Notes: generated from the sequence alone by a model not told the origin. 64,000 nucleotides of DNA from Darksidea phi (GCA_030770425.1 JASJFT010000016.1:186001-250000); one strand, 5' to 3'. Shown: positions 11,618 to 24,800, counted from the first letter of the stretch. Translations and numbers: made by a program.

Positions 11618-13270
11618 GGCGGCGAAGAGCCGGCGACCGCCAGCCAGCGTCGTGGGGAGGCGTCAGGAGCTCGTCGTCGACTGTGGAATCGTCAACGGCC
11701 GGTGCTGTGGCGCAGAGTTATTAAGCTTCGGCGCGTGCATCCGGCTACGCATGCCCTTCTGGAGGTGGTCGCGAAGGAGACAAAGAAACAACAAGCCGCC
11801 AAAGAGCGTATCGAGGCCAAGGAGATAGGTGATAGAGGGCAAGGAGAAACGGGCGGCTCTGCAGCGGCTCGCACGGTGGTGTGTTTGTGATTGTGGTTTC
11901 GATTCGACTCCGATTCCGTTTTTGTTTTCGATCTTGCGGAGCTGCCGCTCAATTTCGTCTGCCCAAGCTCTGGCTGGGCAGGCGAGAGGCGAGATGCTTG
12001 CTTGCTAAAATGAGGCTACCGTCCATCTCTGCGCCTCGCCACCGGCCTCGTTTGCAGTGAACGAACGTGTCTCGCACACGGGGTGTATACACGGACAATC
12101 CCAGTCTTCAACGCCATGTCTCCTAGCGATCTGCCTGGGATCTGTCTGGAATCGCTCTGCCAGCTGTCACTTTCGCCACACTTGCTCGGTCGTGCATCCC
12201 TTTCGCGCTCGCCCTCCTGCAGCATTCGCCACAAGTTCATCGACCTGCATAAACCTGATAGAACCCCCAAAAGCCTGATCGAGCCGCTGTTTGGATGAAT
12301 GCGTCCACCGCGCGGAACCTTATTACGTGGAATTTGACGAATGTAGTCTCAATGTGAACGACGCCGTCTCGGGACTCTCCCGCGAACCGACACATGTCGT
12401 GCAGCACCCACCCCCGGAAACCGGATACCGATTCGCCGTTTGTAGTCATATGCCCAACGTCTATCAGTTGCCAAAGGCGGATTGGAACCTCTCAGAACCA
12501 TCTTGCGCCATAACCGGACTTGACCATGCATAGACTAGTCCGAAAGATCGATAGCCAGGATGCGACCATGATTCATGTGCAAACAGCACGACTGTGGCAA
12601 TCTAACATAACGCTCCGAAAGAAAGCCGTTCGACACATTTACTAATTTTGGGAACACAGAGTATTGACAGTTACCTAACCTTGACAAGATGCCGCAGTCG
12701 TGCAGTGAAGATGACGATCATAAGGGAAACGATCTTCAAGAGTCTGGATGTTGACCCATTTTTCTGTAGTATTGACCACGGCCAAGGAAAGGAAAGCTGT
12801 GCATCATGCTTCCATATAAGAGTATAGGGAGTGTGGCTCGTTGTCCACCGCTCAAAGGTTTCGTACTGCATTGAGTGTTACTCCAAACGGTATTCGGAGC
12901 TAAGCTCGGAAACCACTTCACCACCATGTCGTCAACGCGTTATACGCCGCTCCGGCTTCAATGCCTAATTCCTTCACTACTTCTTCTCAAGGCTCAATAC
13001 TCCAATCACAAGGCTTGACGTAGCATGAGCATGGCTCGACATCCACTCACCATCACCATCTTTCCACCATTAGTTCTACGAAATCAGTACTGCGTACTGG
13101 CGTTTTACGCCGTCCAGTAGGCCACTCTTATCGACAGGACCCGTGACTCTCTTTCTCTTCGCACCGCTATTTCCAGACATCGGGCGCAGACCTGCTTCCC
13201 GGAGGATTTTCCAGCATCAGGGTGAATATATCACTTTAGTACACTCTTTTACCACGTCCAAACTATAACC
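11618..13270. other. Intergenic region between divergent SSK1 and the zinc-ribbon-like gene
   Basis: About 1.65 kb lying between the start of SSK1 (minus) and a plus-strand gene, so it should contain both promoters. The first ~330 bp next to SSK1 are C/T-rich on the SSK1 coding strand, as expected of a leader. The rest (12300-13260) is of average composition with no recognisable frame, RNA gene or repeat. Confidence 0.45.
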
Positions 13271-13981
13271 ATGCGGCAACCCAGATCATTCTCTCACCTC
13301 CACACGCTTTCTCCCAATAACCGCTCACCACGCCGAACGAAACCGCGGCCGCGATCACGCAGCAAACCGCCACCGCCGACAAGCCAACCTCAACAATCGT
13401 CACCACCACCACCATCACCGCCGTCGCCGCCATCTCAACTCTCACCGAATCCACTAAGCCATCAACCAAAGTCCATGACAAGCCCACCCCAACCACCTCT
13501 CCAAAAATCTCCCCGCCTCCATGTCAAGCTCAAAGCCCCTCCATCCCAACACATCGACTTCCGCACAAAGATTCCTCCAACGCCCCAAACAATGCCCTTA
13601 CCAGTCGTCTTGACCTGTCCCACCTGCGGCACAAGACAGTCGCTTTTCTTGGAAGCGGAGCGCCAGAGCACGGCGGTTTGCCAGGCATGTTTAACCATAT
13701 TTAAGAAGAGGGAGAAACGGAATGAACGGAGTAAGGAAGCGTTTACTAGTTTCCCCACGCTACTGCGCCAAGCGAGTGAAGAAGGGCAGAGAGACGAAAG
13801 AAGGCCTAGGAACGGCGAAGACGACGGATTGATGACTAGCACGGGAAAGGTCGTTGTTGGCAGTATAGGCCGCGTCTTCGGCGTGTTGCGTGGAGGCCAT
13901 GGAAGACGAGGAAGTGGGAGTGACGCAAGTTCCTGTGGAGGAAGTCAGTATAGCAGCGGACGTAGTACCCCTTCGCCCTGA
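13271..13981 (+). CDS. Hypothetical protein with four-cysteine zinc-ribbon-like motif
   Basis: Single exon of 236 residues from the first ATG (MRQPRSFSHL). The N-terminal ~110 residues are basic and proline/serine-rich and disordered. A compact segment at about residues 113-145 contains CPTCGTRQSLF and, 17 residues after its second Cys, CQAC, a CxxC-x17-CxxC spacing that could bind one zinc ion. A basic region follows (KKREKRNERSKE), then a short hydrophobic Gly/Val segment and a Gly/Ser tail. I do not recognise the family. The cysteine pairs argue that the frame is a real gene, since flanking composition alone would not preserve them. Nucleic-acid or protein binding is possible but unproven. 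Confidence 0.65.
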   Translation: MRQPRSFSHLHTLSPNNRSPRRTKPRPRSRSKPPPPTSQPQQSSPPPPSPPSPPSQLSPNPLSHQPKSMTSPPQPPLQKSPRLHVKLKAPPSQHIDFRTKIPPTPQTMPLPVVLTCPTCGTRQSLFLEAERQSTAVCQACLTIFKKREKRNERSKEAFTSFPTLLRQASEEGQRDERRPRNGEDDGLMTSTGKVVVGSIGRVFGVLRGGHGRRGSGSDASSCGGSQYSSGRSTPSP

Positions 13982-14358
13982 TCGAGTAACGAAACTGTTT
14001 TCTTCAGTGGTGAGATTCAGACGCACTAGAACTACATATCTCTCCATTGAGATGTACAAAAAAATTTCATGTGATGGGGCAGGCTCAATGACAACGTCCC
14101 ACCCCAGTCAGGTATCTCCGTAAGCCATCCATTCAACGTGGCAACATAACTCATGATCCGCAACGCGATATGACCCAAAGCCATACTGAAAGTGGCTTAG
14201 GTCAACAAATGAGACTTGCCTTTCCTCTCCGAGGTGTATACCTCCTCTTGATGTAGAATTGTTCCTCTCGATTCTCCATCAACTCTGGCAATGCCTTCCA
14301 TCATCACGAAGCTACATTTATAATCCTACTCCTTTCCACCTACCATCTCCGCTACCCC
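13982..14358. other. Intergenic region between convergent genes
   Basis: About 380 bp between the ends of two convergent genes. I see nothing beyond presumed 3' untranslated sequence. Confidence 0.4.
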
Positions 14359-15872
14359 TTAAAAGTCCTTAAAATACTCGTCCCACTTCTCACTCATTTG
14401 CTGGGTATACGGCTCCCGGTTCCCGCTCTCAGGTTCATACTCATCGAAATTCCTCGTATCCGCTGGGCCTCTCAAATGCGGCACGATTGGCCCATTCACC
14501 TTCCGATAGTACAGTTGCTCCCAGTCGATATTGCGGAACCAGGGGTGTTGTTTGACGGTGGATGCGCCACCTTGGATGTTGCCCAAGCGTTTGGAGGTGT
14601 CGACTGTGCAGAGGCCGGAGATAAGATCACGGGCTTCGGAGGACATAGCGGAGGGAAAGCGGACGCGCCCTTCGACGATCCTGCAAGCTGTGTTCAGTAT
14701 GTGTGGTGAGATCGCCTGCGATGGAACTATCTCACTGTTCGTATATCTTCATGGGGTTCTGGTCCCAGAAGGGGGGTTGGCCGACGAGGAATTCGTAGAC
14801 TAGAATGCCGAAAGCCCACCAATCAACCGCGGTTCCGTGACCTGACTTCGTTAGCATGCTTGCCATCGCGTCTCGCTTGAGATCGTACCTGTGTTCCGAA
14901 TAACCTCAGGTGCCAGATACTCGGGCGTGCCGCATAACGTGTATGTTTCCCCTAACTATATTAGCATAGGCTCCCTCGCCGGATGTGATGCACCCACTGT
15001 TTTCCACCTTCTTTGCGAAGCCAAAGTCTACCAGCTTAAGATGTCCCTCTGCATCAATCAGAATGTTCTCGGGCTTCAGATCCCGGTATGCAACGCCCTC
15101 TCGTTCATGCAAAAATTCAAGTATCAGAACGATTTCGGCGGCATAGAATTGGGACGTAGGTTCGTTGAAGCGTCGTGCTCTTCGTAGGTAGCTAAAGACC
15201 TCGCCGCCGGGGCAGTAGTCAAGCTGTGACCTGTTAGCAATGGTGCCCAGCCAATTGGAGGAACAGGAACCGGTGCTGACAAGCATATATAGTGAGTCGT
15301 GGTCCTGGAAACTCGCGACCATTGTGGTGATGAAGGGATGTCCTGCGACCCCCGCAAGCACATTGCGCTCATTCCGTACGTGTTCCACTTGCTTGAGGCG
15401 GATGACTGGGACGTGGCCGTTAGCAACCGCAAGCAGCCGTAGGAGGACGCCCGCATACCGTCGACCTTGCGCAGAATCTTCAGCGCGAAGACTTTGTTCT
15501 CGTCCCCATTTCTCGCGTTCTTGAGCCGTACGAGCCACACGCGCGCGAAGGTTCCTACCCCGCCGTCAGCATTCACGTTCATGCGCCGCGGCGATGCTGC
15601 GCACCAGTGCCCAGTGTCTTGATCAATTCAAAATCCTCCTGTCGCAGCACATTCGACGAGTGCCCAACCATCTTCTGCTCCGGATCTTGGTCGATCTTTC
15701 CCGGCTCAAGCGGGCGCTTCTGCTCCTCCCATAGCGCAATGTTGTGTTTCTCCTCGTCGCGGACGCGGTCCATGGCCGAGTCCTGGCGCTCGTGCGTCGA
15801 TTGGGCGTCGGAGGAGTCTTGCTCCCGCGAGCGATGGTGGTGCAGGAGGTTCTTCACGGCGGCGGCGGCCAT
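14359..15872 (-). CDS. cAMP-dependent protein kinase catalytic subunit (AGC kinase)
   Basis: Seven exons: 15872-15605, 15554-15459, 15405-15281, 15223-14998, 14951-14889, 14841-14736 and 14680-14359. The six GT-AG introns are 46-57 bp; the product is 401 residues. Kinase landmarks: glycine loop GTGTFARV (88-95), Lys115 (FALKILRK), Glu134, catalytic Asp211 (YRDLKPEN), DFG Asp229, activation-loop Thr243 in [14 protein letters not shown]. The C-terminal AGC extension ends in the PKA-type hydrophobic motif WDEYFKDF at the very C-terminus. The ~80-residue N-terminus is polar and includes a His run. The family phosphorylates Arg-Arg-x-Ser/Thr sites and is held inactive by a regulatory subunit until cAMP binds. 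The sequence looks more like the second fungal catalytic isoform (PkaC2/CPK2 type) than the Gln-rich first isoform, but this needs a tree. The donor after LYML is GTCAGC, slightly off consensus. Confidence 0.93.
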
Positions 15873-16619
15873 GATGGCGGTGGTGGTCGTCGCGAAGTGC
15901 AGCAGGGGCGAGGGGCAGCGGCTTTCTTCCTATCCTAGCGCATTGCTGAGCAGCGCAGCGTGTATTTGTGGAAGGGCAAGCGGGAGAGGCGGCCTTGTAG
16001 CGGGCGAGCGGCCGAATGTGTCCTTCATTCAACCATGGGCAAGGGGCTGTAGGATGTCGAGGTTTGAGAGTCGGGGGTCGAGGGCTGGAGCATGTAGCTT
16101 GGATGGCGGGGGTCACATAGGGCAGGATGCGCTCCGTCGCGAGGGATGACGCAGCCGCGTGGGGAGTCGCCTGCAACAAAGGCCGGTGCTGAGAAGGCTG
16201 GCTTACCACTACTTGTACGAGTCCCCGGCCATCTGCTGCCCCATGTTGGACCATTTTGCCGCATAGTCGACACGTGGTGAGTTGCGAAACAGGCCAGCAA
16301 TTGGAAACGCCGTTTCGGGCTGCGTCAATTTGCCGGAATCACTGTCCGCACACGCCTCGAGGAGACATGGATCATCTGAGGGAGCCAAGGTCGTCGTCGG
16401 CGTTACACAGTTCATGCTCGGCAGTCAAAGTCATAGAGAACCACGGTGCTGGGCTGCAGGCTAATTGGGTACTCTTCAAGGCTAAGGATACTAAATACCG
16501 CTTCCACGCCGTCTCCCTCTGCATTGCATTGGTACAGGTCCTGAACTCCGTGATGCTGCATGCTCGTGCCAACCCCCCTCCAGCAAGTAGTCGTACAAAG
16601 ATGATGACAGCTGCTCCCG
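15873..16619. other. Intergenic region, PKA promoter/leader
   Basis: About 750 bp between the PKA start and the VMA11 stop, both on the minus strand. It should hold the PKA promoter and 5' leader (C-rich on the minus strand at 15880-16100) and the VMA11 3' end. No gene or RNA seen. Confidence 0.45.
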
Positions 16620-17399
16620 CTAGCCGCTTGCCCGGGTGTTGAGAATGAGGGCGACAATGAGGCTGTCAGGGTTAGCCAGACCGTGGTTGGCATCGCAGCT
16701 ACCGGTACTCACCCGTACAACCCCAGGACTTCGGCGAAAATAAGAATCAGAACCATGCCCACGAAGATCCTTGACTGACGCATATACGCGCGCACGCCCT
16801 ACCCAGGTCAGTATGCTGCCTTACACAAACCTCTGCTGTACGTACCACGTCGCCAACGATTCCGATGGCGTAGCCTGCAGCCATGCCAGACAGTCCTACC
16901 GACAGCCCTGCGGCCATGTGCATGAACCCGGAATACAGCGAGTAGTGAGTGGGCGGTGGTCTTATATCGCTGGCGATGAGGACTGATATGACGAGTGCGT
17001 AGACGGCCAAGATACCGGACATGACCACGGGAATCAGGCACTATATAACATCAGCCAGGGTCTAGAAGCTTCAGAGGAAATAGCACCTTCATGATCAGGT
17101 CTGGCCTGTAGGTGCCTACGCCCGCAATGCCAATGCCCGACTTCGCCGTGCCATAGGCAGCTCCAACACCTAATCCAGTCAGCTTCCGCGCCGGCGAGGC
17201 ATTGTTTCCACTACGCACATCCAAATATCATCTAGACGTAGTAGTTAGGGCTTAGTTTGGTAGCTATAGCATGGGACGGAAACTTACGGCGAATGCAATA
17301 CCGCTCTGCTTGCTGTTAGCAAACGTGTTCGAAGCTGCCTGGATCATGACGTACCATGCCAAAGAACGGCGCGAAGCTCGGCGTGAAGACATTGTCCAT
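16620..17399 (-). CDS. VMA11: V-ATPase proteolipid subunit c'
   Basis: Seven exons: 17399-17355, 17305-17288, 17231-17219, 17169-17087, 17040-16846, 16798-16713 and 16662-16620; 160 residues. Introns are 46-56 bp with GT-AG ends. Exons 2 and 3 are only 18 nt (SGIAFA) and 13 nt (MIFG plus one base), yet both are needed to rebuild the conserved first helix FFGMSGIAFAMIFGCVGAAYG. Four hydrophobic helices follow, with [24 protein letters not shown], a lumenal loop [34 protein letters not shown] and [13 protein letters not shown] holding the essential proton-carrying Glu (about 141). GDVGVR and the C-terminal LILNTRASG match subunit c' rather than subunit c. The protein sits in the membrane ring of the vacuolar proton pump. 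The gene is divergent from ROM2, 595 bp apart. Length agrees with the family (about 160-165). Confidence 0.94.
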
Positions 17400-17994
17400 C
17401 GTGTCTGCGTGCGCTTCGTCCGCCTGATAGCTAGGAGATGGAGACTGGGCGGGGTGGCAGCTATGGTGGTGTGGAGAGACCAACGACATCTGCAACGAAC
17501 ATCGAACAACCCGCCGAGGCCCGCCAAGCCGCACCAACAACTGCAGCAAGCAGAGCAAGCCGAACACGCAACCTCTCCTCCACCACGAGCCGTCACCCCC
17601 GGCGCTGCTCACTCGCCATCCCAACGCACCCGCACCTCTCTTTCTATTCTTCAGCCGAACGGTGCCCATCCTTCGCCAGTGCTGAGTCGCTGCACAGACC
17701 CCTCGCCAGGCTTGTAGCCAGGGAGATAGTCCTACCTCCGAGAGCACAATACTCTTGTTTGCCGCGCCGCCCGCCACGACCCCCTCCCAAGCGTGTTGTC
17801 CTTCACCGGCATCGCCAGCGAGCGACACGCCTTCGCTCTCTACTGTTGCTCAGCCGCCAATCGCCCGCCCTTGTCCGTCCCTGGCCTGTGAGGATTACGC
17901 CGCGATTGCTCCTCCAAAAACCCCTCCTACATTACCGACGACGTGTGCGGATGTACATTAAGAGCTAGAGGGACTTGTATGATAGTGAACCCAC
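17400..17994. promoter_or_regulatory. Shared divergent promoter region of VMA11 and ROM2
   Basis: 595 bp between two divergent start codons, so both promoters must lie here unless either leader has an intron. The part next to ROM2 (17560-17960) is strongly C-rich on the plus strand, as expected of a fungal leader. No specific factor site is claimed. Confidence 0.5.
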
Positions 17995-20900
17995 ATGGCA
18001 GACTACGGCAACCAACAGGGGAGAGAATACGCGCGGCCGCCCAACTATGGGCAACCTGGGGGCGCGAGGGATGCTGCGTTCGCCAACATCTTCGGGGCCA
18101 GCCCGGCTATGGCAGGACGCTCGCAGACCATGACCTCGCAGACTCCCATGCGCCCGAATGACCGCGCCGCAACCATGTCGGGCCAGACTGCGGACATGAT
18201 GCAACGCGCACCACCAATGCGCCAGCCTGTGAACGGCTATGAGCGGCGCCCTCCCCCTGTACAGTACGACCAGCGCGGCCCTAACAACTACGATCAACAG
18301 CGTCCCCAGAGCTACGATCCGCCGCCAGATAACGTAAACCGTGGCCCTCCGAATGGCTACCCTCCCAACCAGAGAATACCAGACGGGATCCCCCCACTAC
18401 AGGCGCAGCGCCAACCGCAACCCCAATATCTCCCCAGACCGCTTCGGCCAGAGCGCACACCGTACGGCCAGCCTCAGCGCTTCGATTCGCGAACTTCTCC
18501 CCCGGGCCAGCCCCCATTTAACAAGCCCGCCCCGCAACGCTTTCCCGGCGGTGGCCCTGGTCCAGCTCTGAACACTGACCAGTACCGTTCACAATCTATG
18601 GCTGCGGTTTCGCGGCCTCAGTTCAATGCACCGGGCCCGGGCTACATGTCACCCGCCAATACATTCCGCCAGCAGCCGTACATGAACCACATGGCGAGAA
18701 CAACCGCACAAGGCCGCATAGTTCCCGAACGGCCTGACGAACGTACAATGTCCATGAGCTCCTATACACGAGACAGTGAGTATGCGCAGACAACAAGCGG
18801 AAGGATCATTCCCAATCATCGAAGAAGAGAATCGGGTGGTACAGAGATATCAACCTACGACCAGCAGCAGCTGCCATCCCCTCCACTTGGATATGGCGGG
18901 CCGGGGAATAAGTCTAGGAACATCAGCCAGGGCAGCATATCACAAACGCGGACCATGTCCATGGCATCCACAGTTGCGGCGCCTTCGGAACGCACTGACA
19001 CTATGAGCTCATCAGGAACGCGGCCAAGCTCTACACAGACCTTGACTAGTAACAACAGGGCATCCAGTCAGTCTCAGCAAGGCCAAGGTCAAACTGCAAT
19101 TGTCGCTCAGCGTCGCTCCCCCTTGGTTTACCCGGCTCTCTTATCTCGTGTAGGGGAGGTGTTCAAGGACCGCATCGGGCTTGCGGAGAAGGAGAAGGAT
19201 GGCTTAGTCTACAAGAGTGCCTTTACAGGAGCCGAGGCGGTGGACCTAATTGCCTACATCATCAAGACGACAGACCGTAATCTGGCGTTGCTCTTGGGCA
19301 GGTCCCTAGATGCGCAAAAGTTTTTCCACGATGTCACCTACGCGCATAGGCTGCGTGATTCTACCAACGAGATCTATCAGTTCCGAGAAACTATGATGGA
19401 GGAGGCCGAAGAGGTGAACGGAGTCTTCACGCTTTTGACTGAATGCTACTCACCCACTTGTACCCGGGACCGCTTGTGCTATTCAATCGCTTGTCCGCGC
19501 CGTCTCGAGCAGCAAGCTCGGCTGAACTTGAGACCCCAGCCCGGTCTCAAGCGTGCCGAGTCGCATACAAGCTTGCACGAGGATAGTGGAGAGGAACAGA
19601 AGCTCTGGATCAACACAGTTTCTAAAGAGGTTGCGGATAGTGTGTCGGACCAGGAGAAGAAGCGACAGGAAGTTATATCGGAACTAATGTACACCGAGCG
19701 CGACTTTGTCAAAGACTTGGAGTACCTCAGGGATTTCTGGATGAAGCCTTTGCGGAATCCCAACACATCGCCTATTCCTGAACACCGCCGCGAGAAATTC
19801 GTCCGGACGGTCTTTTCCAACTGTCAAGAAGTCTATATGATCAATTCTCGGATGGCGGAAGCTCTCACGCGACGGCAGCAAAAAGGACCAGTGGTACACT
19901 CAATCGGTGACATTTTCCTAGAGTATGTGCCGCATTTCTCGCCTTTCATCAAATACGGCGCGAACCAACTGTTTGGAAAATACGAGTTCGAGCACGAGAA
20001 GCGTACCAACGCCCAGTTCGCGCGTTTTGTGGACGAGGTCGAAAGAATGAAAGAGTCGAGAAAGTTGGAACTTAATGGGTACCTCACGAAGCCGACTACT
20101 AGGTTAGCGAGGTATCCCTTGTTGCTTGAGAACATTGCAAAGTACACTGCAGACGACAACCCCGATAAGAAAGATATACCAGTGGCGATCAAGATGATCA
20201 AGGATACGCTATCTAAGGTCAATGTGGAATCTGGGAAAGCTGAGAACCACTTCAACCTGATGCAGCTGAACCGCGATCTAAAATTCCGCCCTGGAGAATA
20301 CGTCGACCTGAAGCTCACAGACGAGAACCGCCAATTAGTCTTCAAGGGCAATTTGAAGAAGAGTCCGACTGAAACCACTGGAGATATTACATGCTATCTT
20401 TTCGACCATGCTATCTTGCTTGTTCGCGTTAAGACCGTCAACAAGCGCGAAGAGCAGAAAGTGTATAAGAAGCCAATACCGCTTGAACTTCTCGTCATCG
20501 GTCAGATGGATGAGGTGATTCCTAAGTTAGGAATCGCGAAGCGGCCCTCGGCGAATCTGATGGGTAACGTAGCAAAGGGCGACGCCGCCAAACAGCAAGG
20601 CTATCCTATCACCTTCAAGCACCTCGGAAAAGGTGGCTACGAACAGACTTTATACGCGAGCACGCAGATCTCTCAGCAGAAGTGGATGGAACACATCGAT
20701 TCACAACAACGGACTCTGAAGGACAGAAGCAACATCTTCACGCAGTCTATTCTCAACGAAGGTTTCTTTTCTGCTGCAATGAGGGTGACGTGCTCAGTCC
20801 CACTCGGTTGGTACTCCCTCCTCTTAGTATTACTTTTACTAACAATCAGCAGATGGTGGTCGTAAACTTGCCTTTGGTACGGATGCCGGTATATATGTGG

Positions 20901-21877
20901 TTGATCGCAAGCCCAAGGACGCCTCCCATAAACCGCGCCGTGTGTTGGACTGCAAGGCTGTCACACAGATCGATGTTCTCGAACAGCATTCCATCGTGCT
21001 CGTACTGGCTGATAAGACATTGTATTCGTACTCCCTGGAAGCTCTGGATCCCGAAGAAACCCAAGCCATCGTCAAACGGCCTAGGAAGATCTGCCACGCC
21101 AACTTCTTCAAAGCGGGCATATGCCTCGGGCAACAACTCGTTGCTTCCGTCAAAACATCCGCTCTCTCCACGACGATCAAGGTCTATGAACCAAAAGAAA
21201 ATATGGCCAGCAAGTCAAGGAAATCGGGCTTTGCAAAGATGCTCTCAACCTCTCAGGATCAACTCAAGCCGTACAAAGAATTCTACATACCTACGGAATC
21301 GACGTCGATACACTTCCTGCGCTCGAAGCTGTGCGTTGGCTGTGCGCGTGGCTTCGAGGTTGTCAGTCTTGAAACGCTCGAAACACAGTCTCTTCTAGAT
21401 CAAGCCGATACCTCGCTCGACTTCGTTGTAAGGAAGGAGAACATTAAGCCCATCCATATCGAACGCATGGCTAGCGAGTTTCTCCTATGCTACACCGATT
21501 ATTCCTTCTTCGTTAACCGGAACGGCTGGCGCGCGCGGCCAGATTGGAGAATCACCTGGGAAGGCAATCCCCAAGCTTTTGCCATCTTCCACCCATACAT
21601 TCTTGCTTTTGAGCCAAGCTTTATTGAAATCCGGCACATGGAAAGTGGAGGGCTGGTTCATATTATCACAGCGAAGAACATCAGGTGGTTACATACTTCT
21701 ACGAGAGAGGCGAGTTCTACACTGTACTCTATACGGCCCACTACTAATATAAATCAGATCCTCTATGCATATGAAGACGAGTTAGGTTACGATACCATTG
21801 CGAGCTTGGACTTCTGGCAGACGACGCAGGGCCACAAGCAGTCCATGGATGTCTATCGCCACCACGACAAGTTCTGA
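17995..21877 (+). CDS. ROM2: Rho1 guanine nucleotide exchange factor (Rom2/Rgf-type)
   Basis: Two exons, 17995-20806 and 20853-21877, with a 46-bp intron containing a perfect branch site (ACTAAC at about 20838); 1,278 residues. Order of domains: Pro/Gln/Tyr-rich disordered N-terminus (1-370), DEP domain (about 372-465, YPALLSRVGEVFKDRIGLAEK), DH/RhoGEF domain (about 550-750, ELMYTERDFVKDLEYLRDFW and YLTKPTTRLARYPLLLE), PH domain (about 765-920) and citron-homology CNH domain (about 935-1270, GGRKLAFGTDAGIYVVDR at its start). The intron falls between the PH region and the first CNH strand, and splicing restores SVPLDGGRKLAFGTD. In the family it loads GTP on Rho1 at the plasma membrane, driving glucan synthase and the Pkc1 cell-wall-integrity cascade. 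Identification of the architecture is firm; the exact paralogue name is inferred. Confidence 0.92.
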
Positions 21878-24800
21878 ACGAGATGAGTGCAAACAGGAAG
21901 ACCGAATCACACTACGAGCGGAGAGGTAGGCGTCGCGGACGGCTCCATTGAAGCAACGAGAAAGGTAGCGCCGTCCGACCAACGGTCTAGCACCTCTCAA
22001 ATCATAAACGGTGTCGGCGCCTTCGTCTCGTTCGCCATTTGCCTCTTTGTTGTCCAACTTGGACGGAAACTAGCCGCTTGTCTTGGGATGGGATTGAGGA
22101 TAGACAGGACTCTTATTTACAGTTCGCCCAACCAATTTTGCTTGTGGACCCACCCTTTGTATTATACTTTTTGGCTAGGTTTGGACTGATGCTCGTGGGA
22201 TCGTGCGTATGGACTGACTTGAGTTAAGCGACCTAATAGGACAGCGAGTGAGCGTGCAAGCGATGATGCATAGTCTCGAATCTACTGGTAGTAACGATGA
22301 AGCGATCTTGTCATCAAATCTTCTTCTCTTCCTTTTCGTAACATTACGTGATCCCTTACGGCTGCAAGACCCTACCCGCACGCGACATACGGATAAGCAT
22401 TCCCAGCAAGATGTCTTAGCTCAAGTAGCGAGTACTACCAGGCTTCCGAATGTGTCGGAACTAAAATTTGTGAGCTCGTCTATTCATATCTTGCACTTCT
22501 ACTTCCACATCTTGTTTTCGCACCTGATCCTTGCTCTTTGTCTCCTTTCCCTCCCCGCTTCATCCCACACTCTCACTCAACACCACTCCATCTACCAAAA
22601 ATTCCGCCAGGCGTCCTTGGGTCTCCTCACGCATCCACCTTTCCCCGACGCTCCCGCCTTCTGAGTCTCCTCTCACCCCTCGGCACTCGCTCTTGGTACG
22701 AGAACACGCAAATTCAAGAGGTCACCACGTTGTCGGGTGTACCGGGGGCAGCGGCATAAGGTTAATACTGAATAGCCAGATGCAGAGGACTAGAGCTCCA
22801 AGGCGCCGTGGTTGACGGTGTAAGTTATTATATAGCTTCAATACAAGAGCTTGGCTGGGGATTTTTTGCTAAGAACTTGGTGACCAAAGGTATGAGATGC
22901 CTGAGAGAGAGTATAAAGAGAGTAGAGAGTTTAAGGGCCTGGCTGGGCAGGGTCTTCCAAAGGGGAATTTGTGGCTGCACGATAACAGCGTGGGCATTCT
23001 ACCACGATGGTATCATATGTTTAGAACTGGCAATGTTTGAGGACTGGCTAATCATCTGCTAGCAGTTAGCTAGCGCGTATCAGTACCCTCGTCTTTGTTC
23101 TGATGGTATGTTTGCTTGCTTGGATTTTCTGCACTTCAACAACCCAGTCCACACCGCCATTTCGTTTGCCCACATATCGATCCTTGCTGCATAGACGGGT
23201 CGCCTCGACTATTGTTGCTCTGGCTGCTGCTCGTCTAGGTCGCCACCGCCTTGCCTAGTCGCGTTATTGATCTGCTATGCAACACGCCGTCGGCCGAGTG
23301 ATACGCTCGATGTTGTTAGCGTACAACTTGCTGCAATTTTAGATATTCGCTATGTGGTATATCCCTGCGCTGATCTTTCAATCGACCTCTCTGTAGCAGG
23401 ATGCTCATGGTTGGTCGAAGGTTGTAGTGTTGAGATGTGCGCGGCGACGTAGATCCTGCATTGTTGCGCACGCGTCTTCTAGATCGCTTATATTCTACTT
23501 AGAATAGAGATAAGAAGATATCCGGTATCTTATATTATATTTTAGTTGTCATCTTTACTTCAGCTATTGGTATAAGCGCTGGTCTACCTCGAGGGCTAAC
23601 AATGCGGGGAGACAGGTTCTATCTTCCTGTGGGATGTATTAGCAGCGCTGTATACTCCGCTTATCTGCCTCTTTTTTCACCCATGTATTGCGCGATACGC
23701 CAACTTGATATATGGGATGCAGAAAGTTGTTAAGAAAGCAGCTGTATCCGTCGTAAAAATAAGGGGTACTAGTAAGGAGGAGTCAAGAACGCCGCTTCTT
23801 ATCAAAAGATATACAAGTCACTCTCATTAAGCCGTAGTTATAACCATAGCCATGCAGCTGGTAGCAATGTGTTGGCTGAAGCTCAATGCCCTCTGGGAAT
23901 GTGGAAATACTCCATGTTGTAGGCCAGTAGGGATAGGCGGCCGAGTTCCACGCTCTAGAATTCGAGAACAAAGCGAAGCGATCTGGGCCAAAGGCTATCA
24001 AATCCGGGGACTTCGATGACTTGGACTTTGATATCTGGGCGGCTATAAGCGTATCTGAAGTACAAATCCGCCGCGCTGTTCTGTATGATTATTCCGAACC
24101 CCAGATCTCGATAGAGGAAATTATAGTCCTATTGATCGTTCACCGTGATGCGCGATAAGCCTCTGAGGGAGACGCTCAAGAAGCAGTCTGAAACTCATCT
24201 GCGCTTCATTTTCGCCTTCCTTACGAGAGCTAGTCCGACTAAGCTGTCGAGAACACGGGTCGAAGGGTAGAATGAAATGTCCTGTAGGCTCTGGCGAGAG
24301 CAGGTCGTTGATGCATTCATTGGTCGCATCCAAGCTGCAGCTGTACTGCGGAAGAGCGGTATTCATTAGCGTGGGATAAGAGCCCATAACATAAGTGCTG
24401 CCTAGCAATGTCCGAAAGGCTTTTCCAACGAGAGTCCATTGTAGCTCCCCACTAGTTCGATAGGCGGCTCATAGTTCACGCCGTCGTCTTAATAGTCCTT
24501 GATGGCGTTGTTATATCTAGACTAAGTGGTTTGGCCAACCACATAGGGCACCAAGTCCGTTTGCAGACTGTCTCGTGCTCGCTCTGACAACTTGCGGATA
24601 CTGGGTTCAGTGCAGGAATAGCGGTCGGCACGTCGTCGAGTGTTTTCGTCGTTGTAAGGTCGTGTCACCTTAACCGGCTCATGGAGAGCTTGATTCCTGG
24701 ACTCGGAAACTCTGGGATATTCGATGAGCCTAGTAGAGCCAGAGTAGTGGTAAAAAGCTACACCGAGCCTATATAGTAGACTGTACACCGTTGGAGATGC

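Noticed and set aside
11297..11890. 197-codon plus-strand frame
   Set aside because: Antisense to the SSK1 N-terminus and leader; no domain.
12870..12912. 5S-rRNA-like words (ggagctaagctcggaaacc)
   Set aside because: Only a short resemblance; the flanking sequence does not form the 5S internal control region or stems.
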